This document shows, piece by piece, positions 1 to 4,736 of a stretch of 5,247 nucleotides of DNA. How positions within the stretch are numbered: position 1 is the stretch's first letter; each line of letters starts with the position of its first letter. The DNA is from Clostridiales bacterium. GTDB taxonomy: Bacteria; Bacillota; Clostridia; Oscillospirales; Oscillospiraceae. The notes under the pieces were generated by a model that worked only from the letters and a program-made list of their open reading frames with translations, searched no databases and was not told the origin of the DNA. The stretch lies in contig QAMJ01000008.1 in the NCBI GenBank assembly GCA_003150355.1, forward strand, positions 1 through 5,247, given 5' to 3'. A program made the translations under genes and the position numbers.

Positions 1-41
1 GCCGCAACGATTTCCTTGATTTCATCCACAGTATATCGCAT
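1..41 (-). CDS. 5' end of a nucleotidyltransferase-domain protein (MNT/MntA-like), partial
   Basis: Only the first 13 codons are in the window (MRYTVDEIKEIVA), reading leftwards off the edge. This opening resembles small MNT-type nucleotidyltransferases, which start with a helix like this and continue into a GSxARG active-site motif. Such proteins are commonly antitoxins paired with a HEPN toxin, or DNA polymerase beta-like transferases. The start is well supported: an AAGGAGGA Shine-Dalgarno ends six bases before the ATG, and a good promoter lies further upstream. The active-site motif is outside the window, so the family call rests on the first residues only. That a gene starts here is much surer than what it encodes. 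Confidence 0.55.
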   Translation of the reverse strand, partial: MRYTVDEIKEIVA

Positions 42-47
42 ATCCGT

Positions 48-55
48 TCCTCCTT
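48..55 (-). promoter_or_regulatory. Shine-Dalgarno of the nucleotidyltransferase-like gene
   Basis: Reads AAGGAGGA on the minus strand, six bases before the ATG at 41-39. This near-perfect match is the main evidence that the 13 visible codons begin a real gene. Confidence 0.8.
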
Positions 56-73
56 ACCATGTATTCTACTACT

Positions 74-102
74 ATTTTACCATAATTATGTAAAAACGGC
101 AA
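74..102 (-). promoter_or_regulatory. Sigma-A-type promoter for the nucleotidyltransferase-like gene
   Basis: On the minus strand the -35 box TTGCCG (102-97) is separated by exactly 17 bases from the -10 box TAAAAT (79-74). Transcription would start near base 67, giving a leader of about 25 bases that contains the Shine-Dalgarno. The promoter lies inside the degenerate tail of the HsdM relic, so the downstream gene is likely transcribed on its own. Confidence 0.6.
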
Positions 103-202
103 CGATTATTTGGAGCGTATGTATTCGTCTTTTCCCGGGCCGCCTCCTCAGCTTATCGCAGCTTGCCCAGAGGGAACTATACAGTTCATTTTTTATAGCC
201 AT
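86..202 (-). pseudogene. hsdM: N-terminal relic of type I restriction methyltransferase HsdM
   Basis: The reading frame from the ATG at 202 begins MAIKNELYSSLWASCDKLR. This is the conserved start of HsdM, the N6-adenine methyltransferase subunit of type I restriction-modification systems, which normally continues RGGMDASQYKDYVL. Here the match stops after about 19 residues (near base 146). The frame then runs as an arginine-rich, unrelated tail to a TAA at 88-86. Intact HsdM is roughly 500 residues, so more than 95 percent is missing. There is no good Shine-Dalgarno before the ATG, and the frame starts 18 bases after the stop of the AbiEi relic. I read it as a deletion scar, not a functional gene. 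The match is from memory of the family, not from a search. Confidence 0.65.
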
Positions 203-220
203 GTTCTATTCCATACTTCT

Positions 221-421
221 TTAAACAAGGAATGTCTCTGTCTCTATTTTGTTGCGGCTGCGGACACAATCGCAGACCGTTCGTTTCAGATCGTATGCGG
301 AGACGAGATTTCCGGCATGGGTTTTCAGAACCGTTTTCTCAAGGGCAAACAGCTCTGGTTGGATGTAGTACACCTTGCATTCTGATTTAATTGTAGCGGA
401 TGACATACTATCAGCGTACAA
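221..421 (-). pseudogene. Relic of an AbiEi-type (type IV toxin-antitoxin) antitoxin, C-terminal part
   Basis: This 66-codon frame contains SSATIKSECKVYYIQPELF, then KTHAGNLVSAYDLKRTVCD and CVRSRNKIETETF. The pattern matches the middle and end of AbiEi-family antitoxins, where a conserved YDxERTxCDxxRSRN segment is followed by a helix ending the protein. Intact members are about 200 residues with an N-terminal winged-helix DNA-binding domain. Here that domain is missing and the end is cut by a TAA soon after ETETFLV. Curiously a strong AGGAGGAG ribosome binding site (near 426-433) precedes a TTG at 421 by a few bases, and an ATG lies at 406. A truncated peptide could therefore still be made. 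Without the DNA-binding domain it could not act as a normal repressor or antitoxin. No toxin (AbiEii) is visible. Confidence 0.65.
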
Positions 422-425
422 ATCG

Positions 426-433
426 CTCCTCCT
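426..433 (-). promoter_or_regulatory. Shine-Dalgarno-like site before the AbiEi relic
   Basis: Minus strand reads AGGAGGAG, five or so bases before a TTG codon that opens the AbiEi-like frame. A preserved site in front of a truncated gene could be a chance junction or may allow a short peptide to be translated. Confidence 0.4.
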
Positions 434-477
434 ATCATGCGTTCCTATGCAGCACGCAGATCAGGAAATAACGACAG

Positions 478-509
478 CACGCCCACCGGTCAATTGATCG
501 GTGGGCTGT
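478..509 (-). terminator. Strong hairpin after the Mrr gene, possible terminator
   Basis: The core is a 26-base inverted repeat (481-506) with arms GCCCACCG and CGGTGGGC around a nearly self-complementary centre, TCAATTGA with one mismatched pair beside it. It begins 29 bases past the stop codon of the Mrr-type gene on the minus strand. The outer bases ACAG and CTGT can extend the stem across a small bulge. On the minus strand the downstream sequence has only a weak T-run (TCGTTATTT), so intrinsic termination may be partial. A protein-binding site is the alternative reading. Confidence 0.5.
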
Positions 510-535
510 AATATTTCGCTTATGTCGTTTTAACG

Positions 536-1528
536 CTACAGTTTTTCCTCAGGAACGGGAATATACACCATCCTCAGCGGAATCATCCTCCGATATTTTT
601 CACTTAGTTGACCGTAATATTTCAAAATCAAATCCACAAGTTCCGTACCGTTGATCCCCCGAATAATCGGCGTGCTTTCCAGGTATTTTGCGGCATTCTT
701 TGTGTAGTTGGACAGCGTAACAAATAAGCCGTAATCCCCCTCACGCATGGCCCCTTTCAAGGACTGAATGGTGGATTCCTTAATGTCGCTGTCCTGGCTT
801 TTTACCTGGACAAGTATACGGGGAGGCAGTTCGTCTTTGTATGCGGTGATGTCTATGCCACTGTCGCCGCCCTGGGGGGATACGGTGCAGCGGTATCCCA
901 TTGCACGCAGAAGCTCCGCAACAAATTCTTCCAGCGCATATCCTTTCAGCTGTTTGCTTAGCTCTTTCAGAACAAAATCTCTGGTGGCCTCAACAATATC
1001 TTCTGCAGTAGTTGCCACGGTTTCGTCCGGTTCTGCCAAGGCTAACGAAGGCTTGAAACCTTTATCCAAAGTCTGCATGTATTCGTCTGCGTAGTTCTTG
1101 AGCAAAAAGAAAGACAGTGCCGAACCGACCTCATACAGTGCGCCTTGGGAGAACGCAGTCCGGGGCAAGTGTTTCAGCCACTTTACTTTTCTCTGCTGCA
1201 CATACGGGGCGGCTTCGGGGTTATAAATGAAATCGCTCTCAACGACACCGATGTTGATTTTTCGGTCAGCCTTAGACGGAAACACCACATAGTCACCGAT
1301 TTTCACTTCTACAGCAAACCGATACAGCATACCGGCACTGGTAGCGATGGCACCCTTTTTGCTGTCGGGATATGTGTCTATATAGTGCGCTTTATAGGCT
1401 TCCCGACTTGGTTCCAGCTTGCCGCAATCTCCAAAGTCCTGCCAGCCAATAGCAATGACATCATTGTGCAGGAACAGGGAATCATCCGTTGTGTGGATGC
1501 CCCATATTTTCTTTTCTTCATTGGCCAT
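536..1528 (-). CDS. Mrr-type restriction endonuclease with N-terminal PUA/EVE-like domain (COG4127-like)
   Basis: A 330-residue protein of two domains, probably a type IV endonuclease that cuts foreign, modified DNA in the cytoplasm. Residues 1 to about 155 match the N-terminal region of COG4127 proteins, with IWGIH (8-12), IAIGW (25-29), GMLYRF (66-71), GDYVVFPSKADR (78-89) and FSQGALYEVGSA (126-137). I infer a PUA/EVE-like reader of modified bases. Residues about 190-305 form an Mrr catalytic domain of the PD-(D/E)XK fold: GYALEEFVAELL (196-207), D226 in GGDSGID, and Q241-V-K243 in LVQVKS, the QxK variant typical of Mrr. All expected catalytic positions are present, so it looks intact. The ATG at 1528 is preferred over the in-frame GTG at 1537 because that GTG overlaps the Shine-Dalgarno. 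It lies 77 bases after the DUF2971 gene on the same strand, probably co-transcribed, with a palindrome in the gap. The domain family is firm; the substrate is not known. Confidence 0.88.
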   Translation of the reverse strand: MANEEKKIWGIHTTDDSLFLHNDVIAIGWQDFGDCGKLEPSREAYKAHYIDTYPDSKKGAIATSAGMLYRFAVEVKIGDYVVFPSKADRKINIGVVESDFIYNPEAAPYVQQRKVKWLKHLPRTAFSQGALYEVGSALSFFLLKNYADEYMQTLDKGFKPSLALAEPDETVATTAEDIVEATRDFVLKELSKQLKGYALEEFVAELLRAMGYRCTVSPQGGDSGIDITAYKDELPPRILVQVKSQDSDIKESTIQSLKGAMREGDYGLFVTLSNYTKNAAKYLESTPIIRGINGTELVDLILKYYGQLSEKYRRMIPLRMVYIPVPEEKL

Positions 1529-1536
1529 TATGTACA

Positions 1537-1541
1537 CTCCT
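1537..1541 (-). promoter_or_regulatory. Shine-Dalgarno that fixes the Mrr gene start
   Basis: AGGAG on the minus strand lies eight bases before the ATG at 1528-1526. The alternative GTG at 1537-1535 begins on the last base of this site and cannot use it, so the protein starts MANEEKK. Confidence 0.75.
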
Positions 1542-1549
1542 ATCGAATC

Positions 1550-1571
1550 GTATTCGTGACCTCACGAATAC
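1550..1571. repeat. Perfect 22-base palindrome between the DUF2971 and Mrr genes
   Basis: Arms GTATTCGTGA (1550-1559) and TCACGAATAC (1562-1571) are exact reverse complements around a two-base CC. It ends eight bases upstream of the Mrr Shine-Dalgarno. A two-base gap is too tight for a full RNA hairpin loop, though the stem could open to a smaller loop. The symmetry and length suit a dimeric repressor operator. There is no T-run after it on the minus strand, so it does not look like a terminator. Confidence 0.7.
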
Positions 1572-1605
1572 CACTTGCAGATTCTTATTTGGATAAACCA
1601 TCTTT

Positions 1606-2604
1606 CTAAACAGGGTATGCATTCAATTCGTTATTTTCATCTATAAACGATTTGTAGATTTTCTTTACCCCTGCCTCTTTTGCCATTGCAATTACAAGGT
1701 CTTCTTCGACCCGGTTCATGCGCAAACCAAGAACCACTCCGTATGGTATCATCTCTACCATAACCGGTGCATTCATTTGCGCATTCGCAATCATACGCCA
1801 CTCCTGATCGTATTCATGACATTTCTTTTTGACAAGTGTTACCCGCTCAGCTTCCCACGCAATCGGCCTCATTTTTTCCAGCCACTCAGGAGGAATGGTC
1901 TTACCGACGGATTCAGTAAGCTTTTGCATCATAATATATTCTGCAAAATTGGTTGCATCGTATGGCGTATCCGAATAGCAGATTGGGTATATCGGGGTTC
2001 CATACCGTATCCCACATTCTTTACATTTTTCATGCTTGCCGCACAAGAAGGTGCTTTCGTCTTCCATATCATAGAACTGAACAAACCCTCGATATTGGTC
2101 TGCGTATTTCAGCCAGAGCGTCTCGTTAAGCCCATTTTCCGAGAAACAAACTGACCATATATTTTTTCGGACTTCATTTCGTATATCAAGCAGATAGCTC
2201 TGAAAGTCCGGCAATACGCCTTGCGCCAACCTGTCCTGAACGCTTTTTACCGTGAGTTGCTCCAGCTTTTCCTCGGGGATTATGCCGCTTAATAATGCCT
2301 TTGTGCCATCTATTACTTCTTGCGTACGCTCGGGTGTTTTGAAATTCTGCCTGTATTCCTCCATAATTGCGGCAATATTTATGTGCAGGAAGGTATCAAA
2401 GGGGTCATCATAATAGTTTGCCTTTGAGAAATACAGCTTGTTTGTCCGAAGTGCATTCAAACTGTTTGTTGTAACAGGACGGTAACGGTAGAGAAATTTC
2501 GGGTATTGGATACTGGCTCTCAAAGCTTCGCAGTCTTTTTGAATGTCTGTTCCTTTCAATGAACATAGCGTATTCCAGAATTTTTCGCGTTCCTGGGAAT
2601 CCAT
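1606..2604 (-). CDS. DUF2971-family protein
   Basis: A 332-residue soluble protein without signal peptide or membrane segment. Family hallmarks appear in order: FLYRYRPVTTNSLNALRTNKLYFSKA (37-62), YYDDPFDTF (64-72), IWSVCFSENGLNETLWLKYADQYRGFVQFY (149-178), YDQEWRMI (265-272) and the late VVLGLRM (290-296). These conserved aromatic, acidic and FS/W-x-x-YA-x-x-x-x-G motifs define DUF2971, whose biochemical activity is not established; members are frequent in defence neighbourhoods. An unusual segment at 188-197 has C-x2-H-x2-C-x2-C spacing and may bind a metal. The ATG is placed seven bases after AAAGGAGG. A convincing promoter lies about 175 bases upstream, so this is the first gene of a probable DUF2971-Mrr operon. 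Family assignment is good; function is open. Confidence 0.85.
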   Translation of the reverse strand: MDSQEREKFWNTLCSLKGTDIQKDCEALRASIQYPKFLYRYRPVTTNSLNALRTNKLYFSKANYYDDPFDTFLHINIAAIMEEYRQNFKTPERTQEVIDGTKALLSGIIPEEKLEQLTVKSVQDRLAQGVLPDFQSYLLDIRNEVRKNIWSVCFSENGLNETLWLKYADQYRGFVQFYDMEDESTFLCGKHEKCKECGIRYGTPIYPICYSDTPYDATNFAEYIMMQKLTESVGKTIPPEWLEKMRPIAWEAERVTLVKKKCHEYDQEWRMIANAQMNAPVMVEMIPYGVVLGLRMNRVEEDLVIAMAKEAGVKKIYKSFIDENNELNAYPV

Positions 2605-2608
2605 ACGT

Positions 2609-2689
2609 TTACCTCCTTTGCTTCTCTGCTTTCAACTCGATCAGGATGCCTGGAAGTCCCTTTTTCCTGGGCTTCAACTGAAATCTCCG
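2609..2689 (-). pseudogene. Relic of a PD-(D/E)XK nuclease domain (PDDEXK_9/DUF1703-like)
   Basis: This short frame reads RRFQLKPRKKGLPGILIELK then AEKQRR and a stop. It resembles the nuclease-fold segment of AAA-ATPase/DUF1703 proteins, where a phrase like GRFDxxLxPRxxGxPGIxIELKA carries the E-x-K catalytic signature. The match covers about 25 residues. Upstream, the same frame is broken by a TAG (2692-2690), and the recognisable part of the protein is gone. It lies wholly inside the untranslated leader of the DUF2971 gene and ends just before that gene's ATG. I judge it a fossil of an earlier gene at this site. The similarity is short and from memory, so confidence is moderate. Confidence 0.45.
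2612..2619 (-). promoter_or_regulatory. Shine-Dalgarno of the DUF2971 gene
   Basis: AAAGGAGG on the minus strand, seven bases before the ATG at 2604. It also overlaps the last codons of the PD-(D/E)XK relic frame, whose TAA sits at 2611-2609. Confidence 0.75.
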
Positions 2690-2770
2690 CTAAAGGCAGA
2701 GACTTGCCGCTCGGTGATATTCCAGGACGAGGCGGCTCATTTCTAGTATAAGCGGTTCCTCCAAATCATT

Positions 2771-2785
2771 TATACACTTAGTATA
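2771..2785. repeat. Inverted repeat overlapping the DUF2971 -10 box, possible operator
   Basis: TATAC (2771-2775) and GTATA (2781-2785) flank a five-base spacer. The right arm is part of the minus-strand -10 box and the left arm covers the expected start site. A repressor bound here would block the promoter. The arms are short and AT-rich, so chance cannot be excluded. Confidence 0.4.
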
Positions 2786-2808
2786 CCTGTCAAAAAGAAT
2801 AATTTCAA
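2780..2808 (-). promoter_or_regulatory. Sigma-A-type promoter for the DUF2971-Mrr pair
   Basis: On the minus strand TTGAAA (2808-2803) and TATACT (2785-2780) are separated by exactly 17 bases; each box differs from consensus at one position. Transcription would start near 2773, leaving a leader of roughly 170 bases before the DUF2971 ATG. The -10 box overlaps a short inverted repeat that could serve as an operator. Confidence 0.65.
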
Positions 2809-2895
2809 TCATCATTCGGAATTATTTCGGTTAATGTAAAGGAAGCGGGGGAAATTCAAAGAAACCGGTGTTATATCTAATGTGATGATAGCACC

Positions 2896-2916
2896 GCAAA
2901 ATCATAATAATTTTGC
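2896..2916. repeat. Inverted repeat upstream of the ATPase promoter
   Basis: Exact arms GCAAAAT (2896-2902) and ATTTTGC (2910-2916) flank a seven-base AT-rich spacer. The element ends eight bases before the -35 box of the plus-strand promoter, the position where an activator or an upstream operator often sits. Confidence 0.4.
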
Positions 2917-2924
2917 AAATGGGG

Positions 2925-2953
2925 TTGTTTTTTGATGGCTCATTGCATATAAT
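2925..2953 (+). promoter_or_regulatory. Sigma-A-type promoter for the DUF4143 ATPase operon
   Basis: TTGTTT (2925-2930), a 17-base spacer, then a perfect TATAAT (2948-2953). Transcription would begin near 2960, giving a leader of about 46 bases. With the promoter at 2780-2808 it forms a divergent pair about 115 bases apart. Confidence 0.65.
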
Positions 2954-2993
2954 AAAAGTGTGATGACATCCACAAATAATTCAATAAAAATGT

Positions 2994-3000
2994 GAGGAGG
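2994..3000 (+). promoter_or_regulatory. Shine-Dalgarno that fixes the ATPase start
   Basis: GAGGAGG lies six bases before the GTG at 3007. The longer in-frame candidate, a GTG at 2992, overlaps this site and has no ribosome binding site of its own, so it is rejected. Confidence 0.75.
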
Positions 3001-3006
3001 GCAACC

Positions 3007-4347
3007 GTGGAACGGGCTATACTGCAAAAGTTGCTGGACTGGAAGAATTCTCCATACCGCAAGCCCCTGATATTGAAGGGGGTGCGCCAGGTGGGGAAAA
3101 CCTGGATATTGAAAGAGTTTGGTAGGCGCTACTATGAAAATACAGCCTATTTTAACTTCGACGAAAACGAGGAGTACAAGCAGTTTTTTGAAATCACCAA
3201 GGATATTGACCGCATCCTGCAAAACCTGATGCTAGCCAGTGGTCAGAAAATCGTTCCGGAAAAGACCCTGATCATTTTTGACGAGGTGCAGGACTGCCCC
3301 AAGGTCATCAATTCCATGAAATACTTCTGCGAGAATGCCCCCCAGTATCATATCGCCTGTGCCGGTTCTCTGCTGGGCATTGCGCTGGCAAAGCCCTCCT
3401 CTTTCCCGGTGGGGAAAGTGAACTTTATGCAGATCGACCCCATGACTTTTTCGGAATTTCTGGTTGCCAATGGGGACGAAAACCTGGCAAAGTATCTGGA
3501 GACTGTAGACGAGCTGGAGCCAATCCCTGATGCGTTTTTTAATCCGCTTTATGAAAAGCTCAAGATGTACTATGTCACCGGCGGAATGCCGGAGGCTGTG
3601 CTGATGTGGACGCAGGCACGGGACGTGGGAGCCATGCAGGAAGCCCTTGCCAACATCATCGGGGCCTACGAGCGGGACTTTGCCAAGCACCCTAATGTGA
3701 GCGAATTTCCCAAAATCTCCATGATCTGGAAGTCCATCCCCTCTCAGCTGGCAAGGGAAAACAAGAAGTTCATCTACAAAGTGGTAAAAGAGGGGGCCAG
3801 GGCCAGGGAATATGAGGATGCCCTGCAATGGCTGGTGGATGCCCGGCTTGTCCACAAAATCTACCGCAGCACCGCACCGGGACTGCCCATTGTGGCCTAT
3901 GACGATTTGTCGGCTTTCAAGATTTACCTGGTAGACGTGGGACTCCTCCGCCGCCTGGCCCAGCTGGCCCCCACAGCCTTTGGGGAGGGAAACCGCCTGT
4001 TTACAGAGTTCAAGGGTGCGCTGACGGAAAACTATGTGCTGCAATCCCTGATCCCGCAGTTCGAGGTCACGCCCCGCTACTGGACCCAGACCAACCCACC
4101 CTATGAGGTGGACTTCCTGATTCAGCGGGAGAATGACATTTTCCCAGTGGAGGTCAAATCAGAAGCCAATACGTCCAGCAAGAGCCTGAAAAAATTCAAA
4201 GAGCTGTTCCCGGACCAGGTAAAACTCCGTGTGCGGTTCTCCCTGGATAATCTGAAGCTGGATGGGGATGTGCTGAATATCCCCCTGTTTATGGCGGACC
4301 AGGCGGACCGGCTGATTGGGTTGGCATTGGAGGAGCGGCGGGAATGA
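3007..4347 (+). CDS. AAA-family ATPase with DUF4143 domain
   Basis: A 446-residue ATPase of the AAA_14/DUF4143 family, close to the usual length. Walker A is GVRQVGKT (25-32), with K31 and T32 for nucleotide and magnesium binding. Walker B is LIIFDEVQ (88-95), with D92 and E93. A sensor-like CAGSLLGIAL follows (118-127). TGGMPEAV (191-198) is a family hallmark. The C-terminal DUF4143 part contains FKGALTENYV (335-344), YEVDFLI (366-372) and FPVEVKS (379-385), a PD-(D/E)XK-like core with E367, D369, E382 and K384. Whether it cuts DNA is not established for the family. Start is GTG at 3007. The gene is GC-rich with C/G-ending codons, unlike its downstream neighbours. It has its own promoter, and I see no terminator after it, so downstream genes may be read through. 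Family call is firm; the cellular role is unknown. Confidence 0.9.
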   Translation: MERAILQKLLDWKNSPYRKPLILKGVRQVGKTWILKEFGRRYYENTAYFNFDENEEYKQFFEITKDIDRILQNLMLASGQKIVPEKTLIIFDEVQDCPKVINSMKYFCENAPQYHIACAGSLLGIALAKPSSFPVGKVNFMQIDPMTFSEFLVANGDENLAKYLETVDELEPIPDAFFNPLYEKLKMYYVTGGMPEAVLMWTQARDVGAMQEALANIIGAYERDFAKHPNVSEFPKISMIWKSIPSQLARENKKFIYKVVKEGARAREYEDALQWLVDARLVHKIYRSTAPGLPIVAYDDLSAFKIYLVDVGLLRRLAQLAPTAFGEGNRLFTEFKGALTENYVLQSLIPQFEVTPRYWTQTNPPYEVDFLIQRENDIFPVEVKSEANTSSKSLKKFKELFPDQVKLRVRFSLDNLKLDGDVLNIPLFMADQADRLIGLALEERRE

Positions 4348-4415
4348 AAATCCCCTTTGACGGGACTGATATTGTCCTGTGGAGATGCGATGCTAAATTC
4401 CAAATATGGAGGTAG
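4344..4415 (+). CDS. Possible 23-codon ORF coupled to the ATPase stop
   Basis: An ATG overlaps the ATPase stop as ATGA and opens a short frame (MKIPFDGTDIVLWRCDAKFQ then IWR) ending inside the Shine-Dalgarno region of the next gene. A GGAGGAG sits about eight bases upstream. The arrangement fits translational coupling that carries ribosomes from the ATPase to the next gene. It could equally be chance in a 70-base spacer. No similarity recognised. Confidence 0.2.
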   Translation: MKIPFDGTDIVLWRCDAKFQIWR

Positions 4416-4417
4416 AC

Positions 4418-4720
4418 ATGGATAAACCACTTGAAAATTTTGGCTTACAGAAAGATATGCAGGACATTGATGATATACTCAATCAATACTTCCAGATTGG
4501 CCGGATAAACCGAGAAAAAGCCATTGCCAAAATCAGAGAATTGCGAATAACGAACGAAGATGTCGGAAGAACTGTAATGGCGGTACTTCCATATAACTTC
4601 ATTCCCTTTAGTGATGCAAGTGATGCTCAACTTGCCGCTGAGCTAAACAGATACAGGGAAATCTTGACCGAGAATTACCTGCGTAATATGCAGGAAGAAA
4701 TGCCTAATTCCAGTATATGA
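4418..4720 (+). CDS. Unrecognised 100-residue protein
   Basis: A small soluble protein with no signal peptide or membrane segment. It looks mainly helical: an acidic N-terminal stretch (QKDMQDIDDILNQYF, 11-25), a basic helix (NREKAIAKIRELR, 31-43), a central hydrophobic strand-like part (TVMAVLPYNFIPF, 52-64) and a C-terminal helix (QLAAELNRYREILTENYL, 71-88). I do not recognise a family. The ATG at 4418 is chosen because GGAGG (4408-4412) sits five bases before it; the in-frame ATG at 4406 overlaps that site. It lies 70 bases after the ATPase and 16 bases before the next gene, with which it shares an AT-rich composition, so the two are probably translated from one message. A weak promoter-like pair (TTGTCC 4372-4377, extended TAAATT 4394-4399, 16-base spacer) could also drive it separately. 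Small size and position suit a partner, inhibitor or antitoxin-like role, but that is only inference. Confidence 0.75.
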   Translation: MDKPLENFGLQKDMQDIDDILNQYFQIGRINREKAIAKIRELRITNEDVGRTVMAVLPYNFIPFSDASDAQLAAELNRYREILTENYLRNMQEEMPNSSI

Positions 4721-4724
4721 ATGG

Positions 4725-4730
4725 AGAGGA
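4725..4730 (+). promoter_or_regulatory. Shine-Dalgarno that defines the start of the last gene
   Basis: AGAGGA ends six bases before the GTG at 4737. The nearby ATG at 4735 is immediately followed by TGA and cannot start a gene, which leaves the GTG as the start. Confidence 0.6.
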
Positions 4731-4736
4731 AATAAT

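Noticed and set aside
4..107. Nine-base direct repeat GCAACGATT at 4-12 and 99-107
   Set aside because: Too short and isolated; no mobile-element ends or target-site pattern around it.
110..385. Plus-strand 91-codon frame over the relic region
   Set aside because: The minus strand carries recognisable AbiEi and HsdM segments across the same bases; the plus-strand product looks like nothing known and has no good ribosome binding site.
768..1609. Plus-strand frames opposite the Mrr-type gene
   Set aside because: Both are shadows of the minus-strand gene, without matching motifs or ribosome binding sites.
1547..1821. ATCGTATTC-TGAC similarity between the palindrome region and a site inside the DUF2971 gene (near 1807)
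   Set aside because: The second site is only half of the palindrome, differs at one base and encodes the conserved HEYDQEWR segment, so coding constraint or chance explains it.
3232..4044. Long minus-strand frame of 270 codons opposite the ATPase gene
   Set aside because: It is an antisense shadow of the GC-rich DUF4143 gene; it has no family motif, and the plus-strand frame shows clear Walker and DUF4143 motifs.
4339..4366. GGGA/TCCC pairing after the ATPase stop as a terminator
   Set aside because: The stem is only four base pairs and lacks a U-run, so it does not support termination between the ATPase and the next gene.
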